Origin: JAFGOG01 sp034429215
GTDB lineage: Bacteria > Chloroflexota > Anaerolineae > JAAYZQ01
Assembly (NCBI GenBank): GCA_034429215.1
Contig: DAOUGI010000089.1
Location: forward strand, 45,789-109,788
Length of the DNA: 64,000 nucleotides
Direction: 5' to 3'
In this document: piece by piece, positions 49,149 through 58,237 of the stretch
Layout of the letters: each line of letters starts with the position of its first letter
Position numbering within the stretch: position 1 is the stretch's first letter
Program-made: the position numbers and the translations under genes
The notes under the pieces: model-generated
Told to the model about the DNA's origin: nothing
The model's input: the letters and a program-made list of their open reading frames with translations, nothing else
Database searches by the model: none

Positions 49149-50108
49149 TTAAAATCTGGTTTTCAAAAACCTGTCCATCTGTCTGGCCGTCGGCAGCGCC
49201 GGGATCGCGCCCCGCCGCGTTGTGGTCAGCGCCCCGACAGCATTGGCATAGCGGCAGATGTCGCGCAGCCGGCCCTCGTCTCGATCGGCCTGGGGATGCT
49301 CCACCAGCCCCTTGAGCAGCCCGGCCACAAACCCATCGCCAGCGCCGGTAGTGTCCACCGGTTTGACGGCAAAGGTCGCTACGGTGCCGCTGAACTGGGG
49401 TGTCACGTAGGCACAGCCGTCCTTGCCCAGGGTGACGATCAGCAGCCGCAGGCCGGGGTGCCACAGGTAGCGCGCCCCGGCTTTCAGATCCTCCTTGCCG
49501 CTCAGAAAAGCCAGCTCTTCGGCGCTGACCTTGATCACCTGCGCCAGTGGCCAGCCCACCATCATCCCCTCCCGGGCGGCCTCAGCGCTTGGCCACAGGC
49601 TGAGGCGCAGGTTGGGATCGTACGACACCAGCAGCCCGGCGCTCCGCGCCGTCTCGACGGCCAGGAGGGTCGCGCTGCGCGACGGCTCACCGATCAGGCT
49701 GATCGAGCCATAGTGCAGCATCCTGGCCGTGCGGATATAGTCGGTGTCCACTTCATCCGGCCGGTACAGCATGTCGGCGCTCGGATGGCGGTAAAAGCTA
49801 AACTCCCGTTCGCCGTCGGCGCGCAGCGACACAAAGGCCAGCGCCGTACGCGCTTCGGATGAAAAGCGCAGAGCCGCCGTGTCTACGCTGGCTTCTACCA
49901 GCGTCTGAACCAGGAAATGGCCAAATGGATCATCGCCCACCTTCCCCATAAAACCCGCCGATACACCCAACTTGGCCAGCCCTGCGGCAACGTTAGCAGG
50001 TGCGCCGCCCGGCGCTTTTTTGAAAGCGGGAGCTTCGATCAACGTCACACCCGACACAGTAGGTACAAAATCGATTAACAGTTCTCCTAATGCGATAACT
50101 TCTGGCAT
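49149..50108 (-). CDS. PfkB-family carbohydrate kinase (fructokinase-like)
   Basis: 319 residues from MPEVIALGELLIDFVPTVSG; an ATG four codons upstream is nearly as good. Signatures: GGAPANVAAGLAKLGVSAGF, GKVGDDPFG near the N-terminus and the second PfkB motif VDTTGAGDGFVAGLLKGL with the catalytic aspartate (GAGD). Fructose or a similar sugar is the usual substrate of proteins with LIDFVP; not proven. Confidence 0.92.
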   Translation of the reverse strand: MPEVIALGELLIDFVPTVSGVTLIEAPAFKKAPGGAPANVAAGLAKLGVSAGFMGKVGDDPFGHFLVQTLVEASVDTAALRFSSEARTALAFVSLRADGEREFSFYRHPSADMLYRPDEVDTDYIRTARMLHYGSISLIGEPSRSATLLAVETARSAGLLVSYDPNLRLSLWPSAEAAREGMMVGWPLAQVIKVSAEELAFLSGKEDLKAGARYLWHPGLRLLIVTLGKDGCAYVTPQFSGTVATFAVKPVDTTGAGDGFVAGLLKGLVEHPQADRDEGRLRDICRYANAVGALTTTRRGAIPALPTARQMDRFLKTRF

Positions 50109-50254
50109 GATCAACCCCATCCACTGCCGGCTAGGCTAAAGAAATCCGCCGTGTAAGCTCAAATTGCATGGACCAAAAGAAAAATCCACCACAATACTAC
50201 TTTGAAAACCGCCACTCATAGGCCGGTATGTTGGGTGCTGGGAAATACGCCGCT

Positions 50255-51232
50255 TTATTGTTCTATTGTAGATGCAGCCGGCAAACCGGCCGCCGGCCGC
50301 GCGGCACGAACCGCCCGTATGATCGCCTGAGCCAGGACCTCGGCAGCAAAAGCGCCTACCACGCTGGCATCGGACTCTACCTCCCCAGTTGCCAGGCTAA
50401 AGATTGTATCACCGTCGAACATGGTGTGCGCCGGGCGAATGCATCGCGCCAGCCCATCATGCGCCATCTGCGCCACTTTGTTGACCCCTTCCTTGGTCAG
50501 CCGGGCGTTGGTCGCCACGACGCCTATAACTGTGTTGCTGCGGGCAAAACCACCCGCCATCTGCCCGGCCAGTATCCTAAGCACGGCCAGCGTGTCGGCC
50601 AATCCGCCTTGTGGCGAGCGAGCCCCGGCAATGATCCGGCCACTGTCCGGGTCGACCACGTCGCCAAAGGCATTGACCGCGACGATGGCGCCGACGATCA
50701 GCCCCGCGGCAATCTCTATCCCGGCCGTGCCGATGCCCGCCTTTGTCGCCTGGCCGATGCCGAGCACGTTGCCGACCCTGGCCCCCATCCCCGCGCCTGC
50801 ATTCCCTTCCGCCGGCGGGGCGGCGTCGGCGTTCAGGCAGGCCTGGTAGCCCATCGCCGCGTCGGGACGGACGTCGGCGCGGCCGATGTCGAGGTCGAAC
50901 AGGACCGCCGCCGGGACGATCGGCACGCGGGCCACGCCAGCGTCAAATCCTGTGCCGCGCTCTTCCAGGTAACGTACCACCCCCGATGCCGCGTCCAGGC
51001 CGAACGCCGAGCCGCCGGTCAGCAGCACCGCATGTACCTTGTCCACCATGTGCATCGGGCGCAGCAGGTCGGTCTCGCGCGTGCCGGGGGCGCCGCCCCG
51101 CTGATCCACGCCCCCCACCGCCCCCGCCTCGCACAGGATGACCGTGCAGCCGGTGAGCGCCTCCTCGTCTTGGGCATGCCCCACCTTGATGCCGGGCACG
51201 TCGGTGATGGCGTTGTGCATAATCCCCTCCAC
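50255..51232 (-). CDS. P1/S58-family peptidase (DmpA/NylC-like) with N-terminal nucleophile
   Basis: 325 residues. ITDVPGIKVGHAQDEEALTG, TGCTVILCEAGAVGGVDQRG, VDKVHAVLLTGGSAFGLDAA and GIGTAGIEIAAGLIVGA mark the DmpA/L-aminopeptidase and nylon-hydrolase NylC group. The autoproteolysis point is predicted at Asn-Thr in ARSNTVIGVVATNARLT, with Thr as nucleophile as in NylC; DmpA itself has Gly-Ser. Self-cleavage into two chains is expected. Substrate not known. Confidence 0.9.
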   Translation of the reverse strand: MEGIMHNAITDVPGIKVGHAQDEEALTGCTVILCEAGAVGGVDQRGGAPGTRETDLLRPMHMVDKVHAVLLTGGSAFGLDAASGVVRYLEERGTGFDAGVARVPIVPAAVLFDLDIGRADVRPDAAMGYQACLNADAAPPAEGNAGAGMGARVGNVLGIGQATKAGIGTAGIEIAAGLIVGAIVAVNAFGDVVDPDSGRIIAGARSPQGGLADTLAVLRILAGQMAGGFARSNTVIGVVATNARLTKEGVNKVAQMAHDGLARCIRPAHTMFDGDTIFSLATGEVESDASVVGAFAAEVLAQAIIRAVRAARPAAGLPAASTIEQ

Positions 51233-51237
51233 CCGGT

Positions 51238-52455
51238 CTAGCCCAACAAGCCAATGACCCGCTTGACGACCTCTTCTGCCACTTCTGCCTTGCTCATCAA
51301 GGGCAGCGTCTCAATTCCTCCCGCTGCGTCGAGCAGAGCTACCTGGTTGGTATCGACGCCAAATCCGGAGCCGGCCGCGCTTACGTCGTTGGCCACGATC
51401 AGATCCAGACCCTTGGCCTGCAGCTTGCTCAGGGCGTTCGCCAGCAGCTCTTCGGTCTCGGCGGCAAAACCTACGACCGCCAGAGGACGGCCGGTCTTTT
51501 TCCGAGAACGGCCCACCTCGGCCAGGATGTCGGCGGTACGTTCCAGCGCCAGCACCGGCAGCCCTCGCTCTTTCTTTAACTTTTGCGCGGCGGCCTGCGC
51601 GGGACGGAAATCGGCGACTGCAGCAGCCATCAGCAGTGCGTCGGCGTCGTGGCATGCGGCCAGGACCGCCTCGGCCATCTCTGCCGCCGTGGCGACATCG
51701 ACGCGCTGCACGCCAGCCGGCGCTCCCAGCGCTACCGGCGCCGCGATGAGTGTCACATCAGCGCCCGCGTCCAGGGCAGCCTGCGCCAGGGCGAACCCCT
51801 GCTTGCCTGACGAGCGGTTGCCGAGCACCCGCACCGGGTCCACCGGCTCTTGCGTGCCGCCGGCCGTGACTACCACCCGGCGTCCCTGCAGCGGCCCGCC
51901 TCGCGACAGCAGGTAGCGGATCTGTCCGACTAGCTCCTGTGGCTCGGTCATCCGCCCTCGGGCTTGTAGGCCAGAGGCCAGGTGCCCCTCCTCCGGTCCG
52001 ACGATCACTACTCCGCGCTCTCTCAGCCGCTGGAGGTTTTCCTGGGTCGATGGATTGGCGAACATCCCGCCGTCCATGGCGGGCGCGATCAGGATCGGGC
52101 AGGCGGCTGCCAGCGCCGTCAGGGTGAGCAGGTTGTCGGCCAGGCCGTGGGCCAGCTTGGCCATCGTCTGCGCCGTGGCCGGGGCGATGACCAGTAGATC
52201 GGCTTTGTGACCCAGCCCGACGTGCAGCACGTGGGCCTGCGCCCCCCACAGGTCGGCGTCGGTATAGGCTGGCCGCCCGGTGACCGATTGGAATGTCAGT
52301 GGCATTATAAGGCGGGTTGCGGCCTCGGTCAGCACTGTCTCCACCACTGCGCCGGCCTGTGTTAGCTTGCTGACCAGGTCGGCTGCCTTGTAGGCGGCGA
52401 TACTGCCAGTCACACCTAGCACAATACACTTGTCTTTTAGCGGGTTTGCGTTCAT
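51238..52455 (-). CDS. coaBC: Bifunctional phosphopantothenoylcysteine decarboxylase/phosphopantothenate-cysteine ligase CoaBC
   Basis: 405 residues. The N-terminal flavoprotein half (VLGVTGSIAAYKAADLVSKL; PATAQTMAKLAHGLADNLLT; APAMDGGMFANPSTQENLQR) carries the family's active-site AMD/N motif; the C-terminal half (RVVVTAGGTQEPVDPVRVLG NRSSGKQG as two blocks, AAVADFRPA, PLAVVGFAAETEELLANAL) is the ligase. Coenzyme A biosynthesis steps 2 and 3. Overlaps coaX by ATGA, so pantothenate kinase and CoaBC are co-produced. Confidence 0.95.
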   Translation of the reverse strand: MNANPLKDKCIVLGVTGSIAAYKAADLVSKLTQAGAVVETVLTEAATRLIMPLTFQSVTGRPAYTDADLWGAQAHVLHVGLGHKADLLVIAPATAQTMAKLAHGLADNLLTLTALAAACPILIAPAMDGGMFANPSTQENLQRLRERGVVIVGPEEGHLASGLQARGRMTEPQELVGQIRYLLSRGGPLQGRRVVVTAGGTQEPVDPVRVLGNRSSGKQGFALAQAALDAGADVTLIAAPVALGAPAGVQRVDVATAAEMAEAVLAACHDADALLMAAAVADFRPAQAAAQKLKKERGLPVLALERTADILAEVGRSRKKTGRPLAVVGFAAETEELLANALSKLQAKGLDLIVANDVSAAGSGFGVDTNQVALLDAAGGIETLPLMSKAEVAEEVVKRVIGLLG

Positions 52456-53231
52456 GAGCCTGCCTTTTTGCTGTTCATCTCATATATCATTCGCAGCCCA
52501 TCCAGCGTCAGCCATGGTGCCTGGATTTCGATTACCGCCGTCTCGCGGGCAATCACCTCAACCAGGCCGCCGGTGCCGATGACCTTCATCGCCGGCCCCA
52601 ACTCGGCCCGGAATCGGGCCACCATCCCCTCAACCAGGCTGACATAGCCGAACAGCAGCCCTGACTGCATCGAGTGGACGGTGTTGCGGCCAATCGCTGA
52701 CGGCGGCCGGGCCAGCTCCACCCGCGGCAGCTTGGCCGTGCGCTGAAAGAGGGCGTCGGCGGCGATGCCGATGCCGGGGGCGATGGCGCCGCCCAGGTAA
52801 TCCCCTTCGGCCGACAGGGCGTCGAAAGTGGTCGCCGTGCCGAAATCGACGATGCACGCCGGGCCGCCATACAGCCGGTACGCTGCGACGGCGTCCACCA
52901 GCCGGTCGGCGCCCACCGCGTTTGGCTCGTCGTACAGGATGCGCACCCCGCTGCGCACCCCGGCGCCTACCACCAGTGGCTCACACTGGAGATAAGCTCG
53001 GCATACCTCCACCCAGCGGCCGGTCAGCGGCGGCACCACCGAGGCAACGATCGCCCCGTCCACATTGCCGGCCGCGAGCCCTGCGTAGCCGAGCAGCCCC
53101 AGCAGTTGCAGGGCAAACTCATCGGGCATCCGTTCGTGGTCGGTCGCCAGCCGCCAGCACGGCCCGAGCGTCTCGTTCTGGTATAACCCCAAAGCAATGT
53201 TTGTGTTGCCGATGTCAATACATAGGAGCAT
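52452..53231 (-). CDS. coaX: Type III pantothenate kinase CoaX
   Basis: GGAGGAGGG precedes the ATG of MLLCIDIGNTNIALGLY. The acidic-nucleotide-site motif CIDIGNTN, the pantothenate motif EPNAVGADRLVDAVAA and IVDFGTATTFDALSAEGDYL are in place. 259 residues. First step of CoA biosynthesis, feedback-insensitive and usually potassium/ammonium dependent for type III enzymes. Confidence 0.95.
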   Translation of the reverse strand: MLLCIDIGNTNIALGLYQNETLGPCWRLATDHERMPDEFALQLLGLLGYAGLAAGNVDGAIVASVVPPLTGRWVEVCRAYLQCEPLVVGAGVRSGVRILYDEPNAVGADRLVDAVAAYRLYGGPACIVDFGTATTFDALSAEGDYLGGAIAPGIGIAADALFQRTAKLPRVELARPPSAIGRNTVHSMQSGLLFGYVSLVEGMVARFRAELGPAMKVIGTGGLVEVIARETAVIEIQAPWLTLDGLRMIYEMNSKKAGS

Positions 53232-53261
53232 AGCGCCCTCCTCCACTTACCGGGGGGAATT

Positions 53262-54488
53262 CTATTCGAATCGAAATCGCCACACCGCCATGGCGAAAAG
53301 CACCACCGCATAGCCAAGCATGATCGCCACCGGCAGCAGAACCGACTCGAACCCCAGCCCACGGGCGACGATATTCTCAAAGCCGTCCATGGCCCACGCC
53401 GTCGGCAGCAGGTGCCCGATCGTCTGAAACGCCTTGCCGGTGTACTCGAGCGGCATCCACGCCCCACCCATGCCGGCCAGGATGAACATCGGGATCAATG
53501 AATAGGTGATGACCTGGTCCTCCGTCTTGGCCATCACACCGATCAGCAGCCCCAGGGCAGCCGTCCATGCTGCCGTCGCGACCATCGCTAACAATATGGC
53601 CAGCGGTTCTCGGTGGTAAGGCACGCCCAGCAGCTCGCCGAATGCCACCAGGATCACGAACTGGACCATGATCATGACAAACATGGCCAAGTAGTGGCCC
53701 AGGATGATCTCGGTCCGGGAGATGGCTGTCGTCAGCAGCCGCCGCAGCGTCCGCGACTTGCGCTCCAGGACCAGGATGGTGGCGGCACCAATCAGCCCGG
53801 CGATGGCGAATTGGACCATCATTGACGGCGAGGTGTGCGAGAAACCGCTTTGCATAATCGTCTCACCTTCCTCGGTAACCGCGCCCGATTCGGTCACTGC
53901 CACGGTCAGCGGCGGCTCCTGCCACGCCTGGATCGCCCGGTCGATCGCCTCGGACAGGAACTGCTGTCGCGCGGCATCGTCGGCAAAGAGGGTCTGGGCC
54001 TCGTAGGCCTGGGCGCTCAGCCGGGCCGTCTCGGCCGCCCCGGCTAGTCGCAGCGCTGCCGCCTGGATCTCGCCCTGCACCGTTAGCCCGGCCGACGTGC
54101 CCTCGTCGACAATCACCGTCAGCGGGACCACCTGGCCGGCCAACATCTTGTCACCGTAGCCGACCGGCACGATCACGGCCGCCGCCAGATCCTCGTCCTG
54201 CACCTTTTTCTCGGCACAGTCCGGGCCGGCGTCCTGTCCATCCAAGACGACTGGCCGGACTGCGCCCGAGGCATCCAACAGGCTCAGTAGGCTGGCACTG
54301 AGGCGGCCGCCGTCCTGATCGATGAACCCCACCGGCAGGCGAGGATCCTGCTCCCCACCGCCAAATCCGCCAAAGGCAAAGCCGAACAGCAGTGTAAAGG
54401 CGACCGGCATGATCACCAAAAAGAGCGCCGACTTCCAGTCGCGGACCAGCTCGGTCAGGTCTTTGATAGCCAGGTCTATGACACGCAT
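53262..54488 (-). CDS. ABC-2 type exporter permease (second subunit)
   Basis: 408 residues from MRVIDLAIKDLTELVRDWKS with GGAGG upstream. One N-terminal helix (ALFLVIMPVAFTLLFGFAFG), a long extracytoplasmic region (about 40-210), then five C-terminal helices; typical of DrrB/YhgE-like ABC-2 transporters. Sequence KSRTLRRLLTTAISRTEIIL is the conserved cytoplasmic loop. It pairs with the adjacent permease and ATPase. Confidence 0.88.
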   Translation of the reverse strand: MRVIDLAIKDLTELVRDWKSALFLVIMPVAFTLLFGFAFGGFGGGEQDPRLPVGFIDQDGGRLSASLLSLLDASGAVRPVVLDGQDAGPDCAEKKVQDEDLAAAVIVPVGYGDKMLAGQVVPLTVIVDEGTSAGLTVQGEIQAAALRLAGAAETARLSAQAYEAQTLFADDAARQQFLSEAIDRAIQAWQEPPLTVAVTESGAVTEEGETIMQSGFSHTSPSMMVQFAIAGLIGAATILVLERKSRTLRRLLTTAISRTEIILGHYLAMFVMIMVQFVILVAFGELLGVPYHREPLAILLAMVATAAWTAALGLLIGVMAKTEDQVITYSLIPMFILAGMGGAWMPLEYTGKAFQTIGHLLPTAWAMDGFENIVARGLGFESVLLPVAIMLGYAVVLFAMAVWRFRFE

Positions 54489-54498
54489 GGCAGTCCTC

Positions 54499-55782
54499 CT
54501 ACGCAAACCGCTTGCGGAACCTGAGCAGGCCCACTGCAAAGAAAACGGCCGCCAAGCCCAGCATGACGAGCAGGGTGACCAGCACGTCGCCTACCCCGCC
54601 GCCGGCCTGGATCAGTTGCCAGGCGCGCACTGCCCAGCCCTGCGGCACCAGCAGCGAGACGATCTCGAACGCCCCCCCGGTGGCGCCGGTCACCTGACCG
54701 GTGAATATTCCGATCATCCCGACCATGCCCATCATGGTCAGGACGCCGCCGTAGACAATGCCGCTCTGACGCGTATCCTTGAGCAGGGAGGTGACAAATA
54801 GGCCAAAGCTGGCCGCCAGGATGATCATGCTCGCCGCCACCAGGACGATCGGCAGCGGCTGCCCCCAGTTGACTTTGAACAGCAGCGCCGAGGCGATCAG
54901 CAGCACGACCACCTGGAGGATCAAGGTGCCGAAAGTGGCAACCATCCTGCCGCCCAGGACGGTCGACGTAGGGGTGGGTGTGGTGAACAGCCGTGCCAGC
55001 GTCCCGTCCTCCTCTTCCTGGAGGATGTTCTGGGCCGACGCCGCGCCGGTGAAAAAGACGTAAAAGACCATCATCCCGGCCATGATCATGCTGACGACGT
55101 TGGTCACCACGTTCGTGCTCTCGGCCTTGGCGGCGGGACGGCGGACCTCGATCAGGGCGCTGGTCCCATCTTGCTGGCTCTTGCCCAACGTCGCCGTCCA
55201 TTGGCCATATTCCAGGGCAATCGCCTGCGCAGTCGCGGCGTCGGCGGCCAGCCCGTGCCCGGCCAGCTGTGCATAGGCCACTTCGGCGGCAACCTTGCTG
55301 CCGGCAAGGCTGTCTACGAACTGGCTGACGATCCCCTTGACAATGCCCGGCCCCAGCGTCAACGTCGGATCCTGGTAGAGCTCCACAGCGGCGCGCTCTC
55401 CCGGATTCACCATGGCGGCGGTCAGCCTGGCGGGGATGATCACCGCCACCCCTGCTTCTTGTCTATCCACCGCCGCGCGGGCCGATGCGGCATCGGCTGC
55501 TTCTGTCACCGCCAGGATGCTTTTCAGGCTATCCGATTTGACGAAATCTGCCAGGATCTGCCCGGCCGAGAAACTGCCGGCCTGAGCGGCCGGCTGATCC
55601 TGGTTCACGACCACCACCTTGGTCACCGCCAGGTTAAAGCCGCCCTCGTCGTCGCCGAGCCCGCCAAAGGCAAAGTAAAAGATCGCGCTCATCAGCAGCG
55701 GCACGGCCAGCCCAAATATCCACACAGACAGGCTGCGGGAGGAACGGAGCATATCTTTGAAGGCGATATCTAGCGCTTTCAT
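54499..55782 (-). CDS. ABC-2 type exporter permease (first subunit)
   Basis: 427 residues; MKALDIAFKDMLRSSRSLSV start, same architecture as the next gene: one helix (GLAVPLLMSAIFYFAFGGLG), a large outside domain, and five helices. EEEDGTLARLFTTPTPTSTV is the matching conserved loop. Both permeases have an FGG-GGxD/E start of the outer domain (FGGLGDDEGG here, FGGFGGGEQD in the other), so they come from a duplication. Confidence 0.88.
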   Translation of the reverse strand: MKALDIAFKDMLRSSRSLSVWIFGLAVPLLMSAIFYFAFGGLGDDEGGFNLAVTKVVVVNQDQPAAQAGSFSAGQILADFVKSDSLKSILAVTEAADAASARAAVDRQEAGVAVIIPARLTAAMVNPGERAAVELYQDPTLTLGPGIVKGIVSQFVDSLAGSKVAAEVAYAQLAGHGLAADAATAQAIALEYGQWTATLGKSQQDGTSALIEVRRPAAKAESTNVVTNVVSMIMAGMMVFYVFFTGAASAQNILQEEEDGTLARLFTTPTPTSTVLGGRMVATFGTLILQVVVLLIASALLFKVNWGQPLPIVLVAASMIILAASFGLFVTSLLKDTRQSGIVYGGVLTMMGMVGMIGIFTGQVTGATGGAFEIVSLLVPQGWAVRAWQLIQAGGGVGDVLVTLLVMLGLAAVFFAVGLLRFRKRFA

Positions 55783-55794
55783 AGTCGCTACCTG

Positions 55795-56769
55795 TCACGC
55801 ATCGCGCAGAGCGCGGCCGGTGAGGTGCAGGAACACCGCTTCCAGGTTCGGCTCCTGGATGGCGACCGAAGTGACGCGCACTCCGACCTGCGTCGCCGAC
55901 TCGAACAGACGGGGCAGCACCAGGTTACTGTCGTCCACCAGCAGCGTCACGGCTCCGTCGCCTCCGGTGGTCGCGCCTTCGGCCGGCGCTTCGGCAGTGA
56001 CCTTGCGCACTCCTTCAGTGCTTTGCCAAGCGCCGATCACCTGCTCGGGTGGAGCATTCAGTGTCAGGTCAACGCGATCCATCTCGCCCACGATCTTGAC
56101 CAGCTCCTCGTGCGTGCCGTGGGCGATGATCTTGCCCTGATCCATGATCGCGATCTCGTCCGACAGCTCTTGTGCCTCTTCCATATAATGGGTGGTGTAC
56201 AACACGGTCATCCCCTGCCGGTTCAGTTCTTTGACACTGTCCAGGATATTGCGCCGGGTCTGCGGGTCGATGCCCACCGTCGGCTCGTCCATAATGATCA
56301 CCTGCGGCCGGTGCAGCAGGGCGATGCCGATGTTCAGCCGGCGCTTCATGCCGCCCGAGAATTTGGCCACGCGGCCCTTCTGCCGGTCGGCCAGCCCGAT
56401 GGTGTCCAGCACCTGGTCCACCCGCTGCTGAAGCTCCGCCCCGCGTATGCCGTACATCTTGCCCCAAAAGTCGAGGTTTTCGCGCGCCGACAGGTCCTCG
56501 TACAGCGCGATTTCCTGGGGGACGACGCCGATGGCTGCCTTGACCGCCATCGGCTCGCGCAGAACCGAGTGCCCCATCACCAGGGCATCGCCGCTGGTTG
56601 GGTGTAGCAGGCACGACAGAATCGAAATGGTCGTGCTCTTGCCGGCGCCGTTGGGTCCCAGCAGACTGAAAATTTGGCCGGCTTGGACATCAAAACTGAT
56701 CCCCTGTACCGCCTGGATATTGCCAAAGCGCTTGTGCAGGTCCTGCACCTGGATGGCATGATCGTTCAT
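55795..56769 (-). CDS. ABC transporter ATP-binding protein (ABC-2 exporter, DrrA-like)
   Basis: 324 residues. MNDHAIQVQDLHKRFGNIQA start with AAGGAGGAG upstream. Walker A GPNGAGKST, signature FSGGMKRRLNIGIALL, Walker B VIIMDEPTVGIDPQTRRN, H-loop YTTHYMEEAQ are canonical. The C-terminal 90 residues (LTLNAPPEQVIGAWQ; FLHLTGRALRDA) are the typical regulatory tail of such exporters. Drug, lipid or polyketide export is likely; substrate not known. Confidence 0.94.
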   Translation of the reverse strand: MNDHAIQVQDLHKRFGNIQAVQGISFDVQAGQIFSLLGPNGAGKSTTISILSCLLHPTSGDALVMGHSVLREPMAVKAAIGVVPQEIALYEDLSARENLDFWGKMYGIRGAELQQRVDQVLDTIGLADRQKGRVAKFSGGMKRRLNIGIALLHRPQVIIMDEPTVGIDPQTRRNILDSVKELNRQGMTVLYTTHYMEEAQELSDEIAIMDQGKIIAHGTHEELVKIVGEMDRVDLTLNAPPEQVIGAWQSTEGVRKVTAEAPAEGATTGGDGAVTLLVDDSNLVLPRLFESATQVGVRVTSVAIQEPNLEAVFLHLTGRALRDA

Positions 56770-56794
56770 CAACTCCTCCTTATGAGACCTGACC

Positions 56795-56822
56795 ATTATA
56801 TCCGGAAGGCCTGGAAAAGCAA
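56795..56822 (-). promoter_or_regulatory. Promoter of the ABC-2 exporter operon
   Basis: TTGCTT and TATAAT, 16 bp apart on the minus strand, 26 bp before the ATPase start. It is divergent from the SDR gene's promoter. Confidence 0.65.
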
Positions 56823-56857
56823 GAATTGGCCGGCCATACAGGGTTTTTCTTGGTAGC

Positions 56858-56886
56858 TTGCGCTTTTCGTGCGGTGATGGTATAGT
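56858..56886 (+). promoter_or_regulatory. Promoter of the SDR gene
   Basis: TTGCGC and TATAGT with a 17-bp spacer; 31 bp to the ATG, which has AGGAGG upstream. Confidence 0.6.
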
Positions 56887-56917
56887 GGTTGTCGATCAAG
56901 AGATCAGGAGGACCGAG

Positions 56918-57634
56918 ATGTTTGATTTTACCAATCATGTCGTGATCGTCACCGGCGCCGCAGGAAACCTGGGCGTTGCCGTCGCCCATGCCTTTCACGC
57001 TGCCAAGGCCAGACTAGTGCTGGTTGACCGTGACCCGGATCGCCTGCCGCATCTGTTCCCCGACCTGGTCGGTTTGCCCGACCACTACCTGGCCGCTCCC
57101 GTCGATCTGATCGACGAGGCCGCGGTCAAGGCCATGGTCGGTGAGACCCTCAGCCGCTTTGGCCGGATCGACGTCCTGGCCAACGTCGCTGGCGGCTATC
57201 GGGGCGGCACGCCCGTCCATGAGACGCCCCTGGCGACCTGGGACTTGTTGCTGAACCTCAACGCTCGCACGGCCTATATCGCCAGCAGTGCCGTGATCCC
57301 GGCCATGCTGCGCCAGGGCAGCGGCAAGATCGTCAACGTCGCCGCCCGCGCCGCCCTGCAGGGAGCAGCCAAGCTGGGGGCCTACAGCGCCTCCAAGGGC
57401 GCCGTCATCCGCCTGACCGAGGCGATGGCCGCCGAGCTGAAAAACGACGGCATCAACGTTAACTGTGTTCTGCCCAGCACCATCGACACCCCCGACAATC
57501 GCGCGGCGATGCCCAAGGCCGACCCCAGCCGCTGGGTCAAGTCGGAGGCGCTGGCTGATGTCATCCTGTTCCTGGCCTCTGACGCCGCCCGCGCTGTGCA
57601 CGGCGCCGCCATCCCGGTCTATGGCACGGGCTAG
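56918..57634 (+). CDS. Short-chain dehydrogenase/reductase lacking the catalytic serine
   Basis: 238 residues from MFDFTNHVVIVTGAAGNLGV. Cofactor motif TGAAGNLG and NVAG are classical; Asp of DRDPDRL suggests NAD(H). The active Tyr-x3-Lys is YSASK in KLGAYSASKGAVIRLTEAMA. In classical SDRs a serine lies about 13 residues before the Tyr; here the segment reads VNVAARAALQG, with alanine there. Either a substrate-assisted mechanism, a different residue, or an altered function. An upstream in-frame start gives 20 extra residues and is less likely because AGGAGG precedes this ATG. Confidence 0.9.
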   Translation: MFDFTNHVVIVTGAAGNLGVAVAHAFHAAKARLVLVDRDPDRLPHLFPDLVGLPDHYLAAPVDLIDEAAVKAMVGETLSRFGRIDVLANVAGGYRGGTPVHETPLATWDLLLNLNARTAYIASSAVIPAMLRQGSGKIVNVAARAALQGAAKLGAYSASKGAVIRLTEAMAAELKNDGINVNCVLPSTIDTPDNRAAMPKADPSRWVKSEALADVILFLASDAARAVHGAAIPVYGTG

Positions 57635-57644
57635 TTGACGCTTC

Positions 57645-58217
57645 TCAGAACAGGAACGGGACAAACATCCTGGTCTGTTTGATATACTCCCGGTAGGCTG
57701 GACCAAAGAAGCGGACATCCTCGGCCTCTTCGGCCTTGGCAGTGGCTACCAGGAAAAGGGTGGCGGCCAGAGCCAATATGCCGCCAGGCCAGGAAGGGCT
57801 CTTGAAGAATATGCCCCACGCCAGGAACAGCAGCGAGCTGTACAGGGGATGGCGGATGTAGCGGTACATGCCTGTCGTGACCAGGGCCGTGGTCTTTTCG
57901 AACTTGAGCATGGGCGAGTCGGCTCGCTGCGAGTCCTGTTTCCCGATTTTCCTGAGCAACTGCACCCCATGGAGCACCAGGAACCCAGAGACGATCAACA
58001 GTAACCAGGAGATGATCTGGTACCAGGACAGCGGATCGCGAAACCAGGCATCGATGTTCAACAGCACCAGGGCCAGGATCGCTTCCCAGGCAAAAAAACG
58101 GTAGAAGCCGTGAGACCTCGGCTGCCGCAGTGAAGCGCGCGACACGTACGCGAGCCCGGCGGTCGCCAGGAGAAAAACAGCCGATTTGACAATCAAGGTT
58201 GCCTCTGAAGCCGTCAT
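57645..58217 (-). CDS. Isoprenylcysteine carboxyl methyltransferase-like (ICMT/PEMT) membrane protein
   Basis: 190 residues, about five helices. The SAM-site signature LVTTGMYRYIRHPLYSSLLF and the downstream EE-(x)-FGPAYREYIKQTRMFVPFLF are the hallmarks of the isoprenylcysteine methyltransferase/NnrU-like family. In bacteria these methylate small molecules or have no assigned target. Convergent with the SDR gene. Confidence 0.85.
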   Translation of the reverse strand: MTASEATLIVKSAVFLLATAGLAYVSRASLRQPRSHGFYRFFAWEAILALVLLNIDAWFRDPLSWYQIISWLLLIVSGFLVLHGVQLLRKIGKQDSQRADSPMLKFEKTTALVTTGMYRYIRHPLYSSLLFLAWGIFFKSPSWPGGILALAATLFLVATAKAEEAEDVRFFGPAYREYIKQTRMFVPFLF

Positions 58218-58237
58218 CTCTCCGTTCTCCTTCCAGC

